Source of the DNA: Luidia sarsii
Lineage: Eukaryota > Echinodermata > Asteroidea > Paxillosida > Luidiidae
Assembly: GCA_949987565.1 (NCBI GenBank)
Contig: OX465102.1
Coordinates: 12,540,763 to 12,604,762 of the forward strand
Direction of reading: 5' to 3'
DNA: 64,000 nt
The notes below the pieces were generated by a model. The model did no database searches. It was not told the DNA's origin and saw only the letters and a list, made by a program, of their open reading frames with translations. This document shows, piece by piece, positions 44,381 to 54,332 of this stretch. How positions within the stretch are numbered: position 1 is the first letter of the stretch; each line of letters opens with the position of its first letter. Both the position numbers and the translations under genes were made by a program.

Positions 44381-44490
44381 CAAATATTAGAGAGCATGGC
44401 GTTTCGATCCTAGCAGGACCTTTCTCCAAGGTCCTTTTGAGAAAGGACCTGCTAGGATCGAAACGTCAGACCCTCTAACTTTTGAGATTT
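44381..44490. mobile_element. Repeat family D hairpin in the putative intron
   Basis: TTAGAGAGCATGGCGTTTCG then ATCCTAGCAGGACCTTTCTC pairs with the inverted arm GAGAAAGGACCTGCTAGGAT, CGAAACGTCAGACCCTCTAA. The arms are about 40 bp. It lies about 70 bp after the putative donor at 44315. Confidence 0.8.
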
Positions 44491-45387
44491 ATGTATTGCA
44501 GGTCATTTTTCTGTCAGTGTGCAGTTTGCAACAGTTTCAATGTAGAAAAAAAGAGAGAAGGGCAAATAAACAGGGCTCTTTGCGGTCATGGAAAAACCCT
44601 GAAAATTCATGGAATTTTAAATTGTTTAACCAGACCCGCGGGGAAGGCATGGAAAATGACCGAAATAAAAGTCATTGGAATTTTTTTTTCTTCAATTTAT
44701 GTCCATTTATGAAGCAATTTCAGCCAAGCCATTTTGGGGCTGGTTGCGGTTTCTGAGGTGGCTGTCACGAACTGGTACCGCTCCGAGACCCACGATGCCT
44801 CCTGGGCTGGTATGTAGAGCAGCACTGGGAAGTGAACAGTGGCAAAACTACTACTGGATGTAGGCGATGTCACGTAATTTAATTACCTTCCTTTCACCAC
44901 TTACCGGGGTGCTCCTGTAGCCCATCCCTCGGTGCACCTAGGCAAGGGTGGCCGGTGTGGCTTTAGTACGAAACGCCCACAGTACAGCCGTGGAAAGGAG
45001 ACGGAACTTGATGAAGGATTTCTAAAGTCCCTTGGCACGATGCCGGTAGAGCTATCGAATCGGGAGTGCTGAGTATAAATGGCATACTTCGGCTCCCACT
45101 CGCCGAACACCCGACGCGTTATCAAGTCTCCATAGAGGTCAGCGTTTGGGCACGGGTCTCCAAAAATGGAAGTTGGAGGAACACCACATAGTGCAAAACC
45201 TTCTCTTCTCTAAAACTCACTTCAGTGGGGGAAAAAACGACATAGGAAAGCCTAATTATGGGCGACACTTCGCTAAGTTGGTCGTAATGCAGTTAATCAG
45301 TCCTAACCCGACTTGGATGTAGATTAGGAGGCGCCTCCTCCTTACCTACCATGTCCTTGAGCCCTTGGAACTGATGCGACCTTTGCT
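44491..45387. other. Non-coding or unassigned; open islands on minus strand
   Basis: The minus strand is open from about 45180 to 44905 and ends in CCCCG/GTAAGTGG, a good donor; the peptide includes GDPCPNADLYGD and FGEWEPKYAIYTQHSRFDSS. A further minus open stretch (about 44870-44700) lies only about 40 bp beyond, too close for a normal intron. I recognise no domain, so this is recorded as a possible exon only. Confidence 0.3.
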
Positions 45388-46005
45388 CTCTCTCTCTCAC
45401 TCCCCCATAATCTGCCTCACTCTGTCTTTCCACCCCTCAGCCTGTGTCTCTCTCCCCTCTCCTACTTTTCTCTCTTCCTCCCCCTCTCAGTCACTCTGCC
45501 GCTATCTACCACCCTCTCTCACTCTTCCTCTCTCCTCTTTCTCGTCTCTATATCTCTCTCCCTCTCTCTGTCTGTCTCTGTCTGTCTCCTTGTCTCTCGT
45601 TGTGTCTGTGTCTCCCTCTCTGCCTGTCTGTAACTTTCTGTATTTATCTCTATGTATTACTCAGTCTATGTATCTGTCTGTTTTCTGTCTCACTATGTCT
45701 CTCTGTGTCGCTTTCTGTTTTTTTCTGTGCCCCTGTCTGTCTGTCTGTCTGTCTGTCTCTTTCTTTTCCTGCCTTTTTCCATCTCCCTGCCTCTCTGTCT
45801 CTCTTCCGTTCTGTACCTCTTTGCATCTACCATTCTCCGTCGTGTATCTGTGCCTCTCTCGGTCTGTTTCTCCGTCACTCTACGCATGCACTTATCTGTC
45901 TCTGTATCCCTCTGTCTCCCTCCCTGTCTCCCATCCTCTTTCTCTGACACTCCCCCTCTCTCCTCCTTCCACCCCTTTCTCTCTATCCGTCTCTAGCTCT
46001 GTCTG
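45388..46005. repeat. CT/TCTG-rich pyrimidine tract
   Basis: Degenerate CTCTCTGTCTGTCTC-type sequence on the plus strand, with a (GTCT)n core near 45736-45758. Ser/Leu/Cys frames are compositional. Confidence 0.93.
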
Positions 46006-46892
46006 TCATCCGCCTCTCGCCCACTTTCTGCCACCAGCTGGCACGTGCAGCCGTTTCCGTTCCCCGTGTCGCCGTTTCCCCCACACACTTTCAGTCAGTA
46101 GCCAAAGTTCTGTGGTAGTTTAGAAGCTGGGCCAAAAAAAAAAAAAAAAAACCCGCGCCGGGCCATCCGGTAAAGCTTATGCGATTAAAGCCATCCCTAC
46201 CAGATTAGAGGAGCCGGTGAAATTGAACGATGGGGGCGACATCTCAGCCAGGCCTCCTTCGATGGCCCATCTCACAGGGGAATTTCCTGGGACCTTTGTT
46301 CCTTCTTGGCAATCGCTTGCCCGGGGCGCCGTGCCCGAAACCGCTGTCGTTCTCCCTCGCTCTGACGTTCTCCCTCTATCTCCTAGGGACAAGGAATTGG
46401 ACAAGGTACAGCCCGCGAATGTTTACAGATCAGGGTAATTCATGAAGGCATCTCCCACGCAAAAAAAAAGAGAAAATCCCACTGTCAGGAACAGACCTGG
46501 TATGTCACCGCTCGCATTTGAAGAACTGGATCGTAAAAATTGTTTGTAGTAGATGATTGAAACCATTCGTGCCACGCCCTCGGAGGAAGTTGTCGACGAG
46601 AAAATATTTAGAGGATTTTCAAACAACATGGTGAACCTTCAAAGTTATACAAATTTGAAATCAGCAAAATGATACAAGTCACGAAACTTTAGAAGGCCTG
46701 GCCTGTCAATCGAGATGCCATGCCCTCAGAATCATTTTCAGAATCGATATCGCATTGTGTAGGACTATTTATTCGTGTCTGTGCGTTGCAAGGAGTCCAA
46801 CTCAATGTCTATACAAACGATGTTTTCAAAATGCTTGTCAAGTTTTGCCCAGCGCTTAACCTAGTGTAGACCTACGGACCAACGTCGGATAT
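46006..46892. other. Intergenic DNA, no gene supported
   Basis: An A run lies at 46133-46150. A GC-rich island at 46190-46440 is open on both strands (about 73 codons each) with no recognisable motif. The remainder is unremarkable. Confidence 0.45.
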
Positions 46893-47440
46893 TAAAGGGG
46901 AATGAAACCCAGATGTGCTACTCACAAAGAGGGAAAAATCATGGAATTAGTATAGTTGAAATGACGTGTTTGTAGCGTGGTGATTGCGTATAGTCTCGAT
47001 TTAGTCTCAACTTTGAGAAATTTCTCAACTTTGATGGCCGCAGCCCACTTCCTAAACAACTCAGGTCCCTTGTCCTTGTTGGGAACTGCATGGAAAGATT
47101 TCCCCAGCTTTTTCCCGCTGGCATTTTGACATCCAAAAGCCTGGCAGTACACCATTGTTCAGCTAGCGAGTGTATACATGCACCCAGTATATACATGTAG
47201 TAGGGGTACATCCGTCCGGGCCCATTCGGGAGTTTTCCGTTGCGACGTCATACCCCCGCAGTGACTGGCGGGCCATTCGAAAAGATGGTGGTTTGAGGGA
47301 ACGCGAATTCGACCACCGAATTCCATGATTTGTCCCTCTTTATGAAACTCGTAGGTGAGTAGCACATAGGTAATTGTAGGTTGTTTTTAACACCCAATCA
47401 GATAAGCCAAAATTTTTCTCTGGGTTTTATTCCCCTTTAA
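46893..47440 (-). mobile_element. Kolobok/T2-like DNA transposon fragment (family F, copy 1)
   Basis: Left end TTAAAGGGGAATGAAACCCA and right end CTGGGTTTTATTCCCCTTTAA form terminal inverted repeats beginning at TTAA. The inner sequences are also inverted (TGTGCTACTCAC, AAAGAGGGA, AAATCATGGAATT on the left; their complement on the right). TTAA duplications, TTAAAGGRR ends and a THAP-domain reading frame together are the published hallmarks of the Kolobok superfamily, including the Xenopus T2 group. The 548-bp element is far too short for a transposase, so it is an internally deleted derivative. Confidence 0.72.
46922..47155 (-). pseudogene. THAP zinc-finger N-terminal fragment inside element F
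   Basis: The 77-codon frame starts MVYCQAFGCQNASGKKLGKS followed by FHAVPNKDKG and RKWAAAIK. THAP domains start with M-x(1-3)-C-x(2-4)-C, then a conserved SFH-x-(F/V)P, then a Trp, and close zinc with C-x2-H. Here Cys4, Cys9, SFH (20-22), Pro25 and Trp37 are present. The C-x2-H and the AVPTIF-type end are missing: after residue about 42 the frame runs into unrelated sequence and the element's terminal repeat. It cannot fold as a complete THAP finger as drawn, unless a splice site near codon 42 once led to another exon that has been deleted. Its start codon lies about 285 bp inside the right terminus, which would serve as promoter and 5' UTR. Confidence 0.7.
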
Positions 47441-47733
47441 AGGTTTTTGCCAAAACCCAGTAGGACTATAGACGACGAATACATGCAACTGCCCCTGATA
47501 TTCTGCTCTCTCCCGTCAAGCCCAAGTGATCTCGATACTCAGGACTGATCAAGGTGCCTTGTGCAAAATTAATTTCCGACTTTTTTATAGGGTAATGGTT
47601 CAATGAGGGTTTGCCGCATCCGACGAAAAAGGGCAACTCACTGAGCACTCAGTGCTTATTACACGTCGATTAGGAGTAGGACAAACTCTTATTGAATTGC
47701 AGTCTATTCGACGCAAACGTCATTTTTTTTAGC
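47441..47733. other. Spacer between two F elements
   Basis: Begins AAAGG... directly after the F right end TTTAA, so another TTAAAGG word abuts it. No gene. Confidence 0.5.
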
Positions 47734-47790
47734 CGGGGTTAGGGGCTAAGACTGGGCTAAACCCTGGCCCTAACCCTACCCTAACCCCGA
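47734..47790. repeat. Telomere-like hairpin (TTAGGG/CCCTAA)
   Basis: CCGGGGTTAGGGGCTAAG and CCCTAACCCTACCCTAACCC lie as an inverted pair around CTGGGCTAAACCCTGG. There are only three or four CCCTAA-like units, so this is an interstitial telomere-like word rather than a telomere tract. Confidence 0.6.
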
Positions 47791-48031
47791 GTTGAAGTTT
47801 GTCCACAACTTCAAGATGGCGAAAGGTCTAACGTTTGCGCACGCCATGTGTAAACCAGTGGTGTAAAAGGGCCGAAGGTCATTTGTGGAGTTGTCGACAG
47901 TTCAGCTGAAGTTGGGCGAAACCCACTCATTGTAGTTGCGTGATAACAGTTGGTGTTTCTTGGGGGGGACACTGTCCGCTACCACCGGATGCTAATTAAA
48001 GTAAGATGTGTCAGCGGTCAGTAAAAACACG

Positions 48032-48453
48032 ATGGTGTACTGCCAGGCTTTTGGATGTCAAAGTCAAACAGGTCTCTTGTCCTTGCCGGGAACTGCATGG
48101 AAAGATTTCATCAGCTTTTTCCCGCTGGCATTTTGATATCCGAAAGCACGGCAGTGCACCATCGTTCAGCCAGCGAGTGTATATAAACTGCACGCAGTAT
48201 TATACGTGTAGTAGGGGTACATCCGTCCGGGCCCATGCGGGAGTTTTCCGTTGCGATGTCATACCCCCCGCAGTGACTGGCGGGCCATTTGAAAAGATGG
48301 CGGTTTGCGGGAATGCGAATTCGACCAACGAATTCCATGATTTGTCCTTCTTTATGAAACTCGTAGGTGAGTAGCACATAGGTATTTGTAGGTTGTTTTT
48401 AACACCCAATCAGATAAGCCAACAATATTTTTTTGCGTTTCATTCCCCTTTAA
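48032..48453 (-). mobile_element. Kolobok/T2-like element F, rearranged copy 2
   Basis: The right part (48163-48453) matches the 5' region of copy 1 almost throughout and ends CATTCCCCTTTAA. The THAP start codon on the minus strand (48162) reads MVHCRAFGYQNASGKKLMKS then FHAVPGKDK before a stop, with the second zinc Cys replaced by Tyr. At 48032, in the opposite orientation, a second THAP start occurs (MVYCQAFGCQ), so the copy carries two THAP starts in inverted arrangement and no left TTAAAGGGG terminus. The left end is degraded or was replaced during an inversion. Confidence 0.68.
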
Positions 48454-49161
48454 CTATACATTCCACGTGATACTTGCATCATACAACTTATATTCCACCA
48501 GTGAGCGCTCAGCATATAAAGCAAGCAGCAATTTCGCTGGTAACCCGATTTCATTAAGCAAGGCCAGTTCGTGCATGGGCAGGATTTGACCCCTAAGCAG
48601 CTCTATGAATGATACTGGGCCCTTGGTTACCACCCTAAGTTTCCATCAATTGACTCCTTTGCGAAAAAAAACCCAATAATTAGACAAATGGGCCTGCAAG
48701 TTAAATGAAGCATCCTGCTGAATATTGCTGGCAGTTCGGTTTTAACCCGGGTATAGGTTTTCCCATGCTTAGCAGGTTTTCGTGCCGATGAAGGTCTATG
48801 GAATCGGTTTCTGGACTCCTAGTGCGAGGCTAACTCATAAGCGTGCGGTCACGATGATCGCGCAGCGTGAGTTCACTGACGATTAACCCTAGAGAAGGGA
48901 AGGGGGTTTGGGTGCGGTTTCACGCGCAACACATCCCACGTGCGTCGGCACACATTGCCATGTTGTTTGGTTTCAAGCGGCTGACGAATTCCCTCCGACG
49001 GAAATCTAAATATTGACACGAACTGTCAGTCAAAGTTATATTTCTACATTCTGACACGTGCCCAAGTCTGCCATATAGCACACGCATTAAAATAATGTAT
49101 GAGAAGTTGGATAGGCTTCATCATAATATTTGTTTTATAATTATGTCAACACTTAAAATGA
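48454..49161. other. Intergenic DNA, no gene seen
   Basis: No repeat or conserved frame recognised. Confidence 0.5.
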
Positions 49162-49900
49162 AGTTGAATTGAATTGAATTGAATTAACTTTATTCGAATA
49201 TCAAATGATCAAAGCAGTTTCAAAAAGTTACATGACATGATCAAACAAAATAAAAATTAGTCTATCAAAGCAAAGATATTGATATTCGGGGAGCCCGTAA
49301 GAAGCAAGGCTTGTCTGGTACAGACTCCCTGAAGAGATAGATTAAGTTGATATAATAACATAAATGGTAAAGCAACAAGCAGAAAAGCTTGACGTTTGAG
49401 TTGAAAAATGACATGAAAATGAAATAATCATCAGATGATAATATTATATTAATTTAGTCTCTGAAGATAGGAACCAATTATTTGTACCAGAGAATAAGCA
49501 GTTTTTCACTAGGAACCAAACAATTCAATAAAATGTTTTAATAATCAGCATATAGATTTACTTATCAGGTGCATCAAGCGTGTTTAAAATAAGAGAGAGA
49601 AATTGAGTATCAAAAATGTGATACAATTGATGCAAACGATATCAAAGACAATTTTCAGTAATTTACATTCAGATGCAATGGGACAATTTGGACGTATTTA
49701 GAAGAGCACCCTTTAGTTGTCATCAGCATTATGGAAACTGAATATTAATACAGAGCATTGGCACATTCAAGAAGCCGAGGCTTGCTTTGATAAAATGCCT
49801 TGTAGCCAGAGAAAGGACAGAGACGAAGCTTGAGCCTGAGCCTGGTTTGGGTGGATATCAGGGAGAAACCTGTAACTATTTGATCAGGTTTTGTATGCTG
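49162..49900 (-). mobile_element. Possible LINE 3' end with GAATT tail
   Basis: (TTGAA)n at 49162-49183 followed by CTTTATTCGAATATCAA and an imperfect stem (GGGGAGCCCGTAAGAAGCAA ... GGTACAGACTCCC) resembles reverse-oriented 3' tails of CR1/L2-like non-LTR elements in animal genomes. The following 600 bp is AT-rich. No reverse transcriptase motif was found, so this is at most a 3' UTR remnant, and its far edge is arbitrary. Confidence 0.35.
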
Positions 49901-50953
49901 GGGGACTGTGAGATCGAGACTTAGCCATGGCCGGATCCGTGGATTCGTGAAGGGTCAGAGTAACTTGGTCGACCAACGCTCCCTGCGCCCCCCCCCCCCC
50001 TTTAAACATCGTAACGGCCACGATCAGGGAGACCCTCGTTTCTGCTGTAGTCAGTAGATTTCAATGAGGAATTTATTATTGGATTCATTACCAGCCGGTC
50101 AATTGGCTGCATTTCTCACGATGCGATATCCATCGACAACCCATAAGTGCCATTAACCTACAAGATTATCAATTTGCCGTTTGAATTAGCGGTTGACGAT
50201 TGAACTCGAATGGAAGGCATGCAAACAACAAACCAAACGAAAACCAAACAAGGCACGGTATTAAAGGTTACAGTTCCGGTCGATTTTATCAAGATCTCTT
50301 GCAAACATTGTGTTCACGAGCGCGCAGATTTCCATGGCCGTTAACCAATGTAATCGAATGGAACGCCTTTACACTGACTCTATGGCCTGACTCTATTTCC
50401 TGCCGTCCGGTGGGGTTATTTCAGTGTGATGGATCAGAACACGTGGGTACCAGCATTCCGCGGGTCCCATTCAACCAGCAATTGATTGCCACCCACTTCG
50501 GACACTGTCACACGAACACAAAGTGATCACAAATAGAATTAGCCTGCATTGCTCGTTTGGGCACGTCCTATAATGGACGTACCGAGGTTAAATCAAATTC
50601 GTCCTTAGCAAATTGAAAATTATCCAATAGACCGGTGAACGATCGGTATTAAATGAAAGAAAACATTGCAGCGAGTTTTCTCGTTCACGGCCAAGTAGCC
50701 TTTGCAATGCGTTGATATAAAATGTTCATGTTTGAATGGAATGCAGAGGATTATAAATGCATTTAGACATCGCATAGGCCCGTTTAATTTGGCCTTTATG
50801 ATAGAAATGCACAGCTGTGAGTATGAAGTCCGGAAGCATCTAGACATTTTAACCATTAAGCTTGCACGGATGGGCTTATGCACCGATGACCCGGCGGAGT
50901 ACACACCTTCCGAAACGTTGAAATCCCGTCTCTTTTCGGAGCCACATTCCATC
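49901..50953. other. Intergenic DNA, no gene seen
   Basis: A C run lies at 49988-50000. No conserved frame recognised. Confidence 0.5.
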
Positions 50954-51131
50954 GCGAGTAATAAACTATTTTTACACGACGGAACGGTGCCAAAACCATG
51001 ACGGTTTCGTGTCTTTTTCTACTTTCTCAGATCGCCATTTGAGCTAAGACCTTCGCCGGATTTCTTGTGTTGGAAGGTGAATGGTTTAACACACAATCTT
51101 TTGAACTTTACCAATGTTGTATAGGGCCTTT
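50954..51131 (+). mobile_element. TTAA-type MITE family B, 5'-truncated copy
   Basis: Starts at the central GCGAGTAATAAACTATTTTT and continues GGAACGGTGCCAAAACCATG, CTACTTTCTCAGATCGCCAT, ending ACCAATGTTGTATAGGGCCT then TTAA. The left half is absent. Confidence 0.8.
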
Positions 51132-51721
51132 AAATGCAATTTGATTGCATGCCCGCCCTTAATTCCACATCCTATTATACCAATTTAAGGGGTGACTTGT
51201 CTTAATGGTATGGGCCTGTGGGTTAAACCCGAAGAGTCATGTCCAGTCAAATCGTCTTTGCTCTCAAAGTAATAATGAACAATCTAAGGAAAGACAAGAC
51301 CTTGACTCGGGTATATCAATCCAGCAGCTTCTTTTGGTGACTCTTCGGAAAGGTTATCTTGATTTCTGGAAGTGGGTTTTTAAAACGGCAGGGGATTCTG
51401 GACATATCAGTTGTAGCTATCCACTCGAAATTCATCGTGGGGCATGTATAGCGTACATGCCGAGCTAGAAATGCGTGTGCTAGTGTATTATACTGTAGGC
51501 CTACATCATGGGAGAGGGTGTGCGTGGTGATGGCGGTCAAGGGAGATTGCCCTAAATCCCCTCCCCTCCTCCCAACCAAAACAGCCGTCTGGCCTTTTCC
51601 CTGCGGGGGGATTAGAAGGGTTTGGCGTTGAACATGAGCCCGCTCATCCCCCTCCCGCCTGTGCCACACTATGGTATTATTTTACAGCTGTCATTGATGC
51701 TTCCCCGATGATTCTAGGGGA
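51132..51721. other. Intergenic DNA with a SINE fragment
   Basis: A diverged SINE piece at about 51199-51265 carries TCTTAATGGTATGGGCCTGT, GGGTTAAACCCG and GTCCAGTCAAATCGTCTTTG, in the order seen in the copy at 42818-42990. No gene. Confidence 0.5.
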
Positions 51722-52177
51722 AGGCGGTAAATGAGGTCTGGCAATCAGAGGAGGGGAGAAAGTGAGAGAGAAAGGAAGGGGTAGAGAGGGAGGAGGAGGG
51801 AGGGAAAGGGAGAGAGGGTGAGAGACTCATATTTATAATTATAGAGAGGGGTGGGGAGAGGAAGAGCGAGAGCGAGAGAGCAACTGAGGGGAGAAGGAGG
51901 GACATAGGGTGGAGACTGGGGAGGTGGAGGGAGGGAAAGGGACAGAGGGTGAGAGATCTATAGTAATAGTTATAGAGAGGAAGAGATAGAGAGCGCGAGA
52001 GCGACTGTGAGTTAGGGGGAGAAGGAGAGAGAGAGCGACAGAGGGGGAGGGGGAGTTGAATGAGGGGAGAGGGAGAGAGATAGGTAGAGGGAGGGAAAGG
52101 GGAGAGGGATAGAAATGATATTCACAAAGAGAGAGGGGGAGAGGGGACGAGAGAGAGGGAGATAGCGATGGAGGGAG
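51722..52177. repeat. GA-rich purine tract
   Basis: Degenerate GAGAGAGGG-type sequence, including two longer near-repeats (GGGAGGGAAAGG, GACTCATATTTATAATTATA and its diverged partner near 51955). Confidence 0.93.
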
Positions 52178-52335
52178 AGGCAGAGGCAGAGGCAGAGGCA
52201 GAGGCAGAGGCAGAGGCAGAGGCAGAGGCAGAGGCAGAGGCAGAGGCAGAGGCAGAGGCAGAGGCAGAGGCAGAGGCAGAGGCAGAGGCAGAGGCAGAGG
52301 CAGAGGCAGAGGCAGAGGCAGAGGCAGAGGCAGAG
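52178..52335. repeat. (GAGGCA)n hexanucleotide array, about 26 units
   Basis: Uninterrupted GGCAGA/GAGGCA repeats. The Glu-Ala or Arg-Leu frames are artefacts of the 6-bp period. Confidence 0.97.
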
Positions 52336-52375
52336 GGAGGGAGAGGGAGGGAGGGAGAGAGAGAGAGAAAGAGGG

Positions 52376-52509
<134 letters not shown>

Positions 52510-52531
52510 TGAGAAAAGGGGAGAAGAGAGA

Positions 52532-53492
52532 TTAAAGGTCAACTGAAGTGCAAAAATTACAAAATCCTGATTTGGCATTAAATATGTTCATTGGTACATT
52601 GTAATTCCAGATGAAACATAAATTTTGTGTTTCAGGCTTATTAGAAGCCTTTTTTAATTAATTAAAATTATGCTCGTAGTTATTGAGGGCGCTGTTCTTT
52701 ACGTCACCGGATGAACGCAGATTTTTTTTTCTTTCCCCGCGAAAGCCGTATGCACTTAGATAGTCGGAGAGGTTCCCTGACGCGTTCAGTAAATAATGCA
52801 CTTTTTTGAGCGTGGCATCAGTCTTTTTCTCGGCGAGAAAAACCAGACAATTTTATTGGCCGAGACGTCTTTCGACAAGCTTTTTCTTCAGAATCAGATG
52901 AATTCTCAGTCGATAACAAGGATAGAGATTCTGAAAATAGTTTTCCTATTGCCACAGACCGGAACACGTTGCCAAACCATACACGTATGAGCCCGAATGG
53001 TCTCCGTGAAAACAAGCTTCTCAATGGACACTGCACTGCACAATTTAACGAGTCGGATTACTTCGGTCGTGTCAGCGTGATTTTTGACGTCAAAACGCGG
53101 CTTATTCTAGGATCGTCAGGGAATAAATGCATGTTTATTCCACTGCTGCAATCTTCAACAACGAATCTGGCTGGCTGTCACATGGTTTGTCGATATGTTT
53201 ACACCCGAAATCGGTTCTCTTGAGAAACGTGCACTGACTGTTGGTATATACGAACGTACAATTCAATAGTTCTCCGACAAGAGTAATGGACCGAGTCTTC
53301 ATCCGTTGACGTCACCAAGGACGTCCTCCACGGGGGCGTGGCTGCTCCCCCTTCCAAACTTAAATCATTTTTTTTTAACTCTTTCCCATAGTTTAAAATT
53401 CGGAAAAAATGCATTGATGTATTTTACTGACACCGTAGTATTATTTGAAATAGTAAAAACGAATTCCAAAATGCATTGCAGTTGACCTTTAA
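52532..53492 (+). mobile_element. TTAA-type element E, full-length 961 bp
   Basis: Left end TTAAAGGTCAACTGAAGTGC and right end GCATTGCAGTTGACCTTTAA form terminal inverted repeats that begin with TTAA. The interior has no long frame. It contains GGCCGAGACGTCTTTCGACA and GGGGGCGTGGCTGCTCCCCC, both shared with the truncated copy at 40028-40584. The size, TTAA and AGG start suggest a non-autonomous member of a TTAA-targeting superfamily (Kolobok/T2 or piggyBac). Confidence 0.82.
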
Positions 53493-54082
53493 GCGAGAGC
53501 AAGGTAAGTGAACTCTCCCGGGAAAGGGGTGGTTCTAACACTTAGTTCCGATGGCTTCCCCTCTTGTGGTCAGACGTATAATAGGCTGAGCCACCCCCCC
53601 CTCTCCATTTTATTTTTCTCGAAATGTCGACCTCAACTTGGCTCAGTCAGTTCAGGCCGACCCTTTCCAGTCAATATATTGTCGCACTTCCTCTGGAGGA
53701 GTACACACGCTAATTCGAAACGGTCGGCCGGATTGCCCCCAGGGATATCTCGGCTGGCTGGCGGGGGTGAAGTTGGTCATAGATGACCATACAATGCTAA
53801 ATCGTTACCATCATTCCTTGTTTTCGATGTAGGCCGATACTCGATGGGTTCCTAATGAAATCGGATAGGGCACTGCTATAATGCAAACTCATTGCAGTAC
53901 TGTTTGCCCCGGGCTCTGACTATGTGGACGTTCCTGTATGTCTCCATAATTATGTAAAGTCGTCATATTTCTAAAGCATTATTAAAGCATTTAAGTACCA
54001 CGCATTATCCTATATAATAACGACGGACAGAATACAGTGAATACACTATGCCCGAAACGCGGAGTTACCGGCCCTTCTCCAT
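53493..54082. other. Intergenic DNA, no gene seen
   Basis: No repeat or conserved frame recognised. Confidence 0.5.
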
Positions 54083-54332
54083 CTCACGGTCTGGGATGCT
54101 GTACTTCTCGAGAAATCTTCACTCAATCATCGACAAATAGTTTATTACTCGCGAGTAATAAACAATTTCTTACACTAAAGAACGGTGCGAAAACCATGAC
54201 GGTTTTTTGCCTGTTTCTGCTTTCTCAGATTACCATTTGAGCTGAAGCCTTTGCAGGTTTTTTTGGGGGGGATGTTTAATGGTTGAACACACAAGCTGTG
54301 CCAATCTTTTGACCAATGTTGAATAGACCTTT
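54083..54332 (+). mobile_element. TTAA-type MITE family B, 5'-truncated copy
   Basis: TCTCACGGTCTGGGATGCTG, GTTTATTACTCGCGAGTAAT, CTTACACTAAAGAACGGTGC and GACCAATGTTGAATAGACCT are collinear with 18792-19134. The left terminus is missing and the right end is slightly decayed. Confidence 0.8.

Noticed and set aside
45365..46123. 252-codon Ser/Leu/Cys-rich frame
   Set aside because: It lies in a CT/TCTG pyrimidine tract; composition alone explains it.
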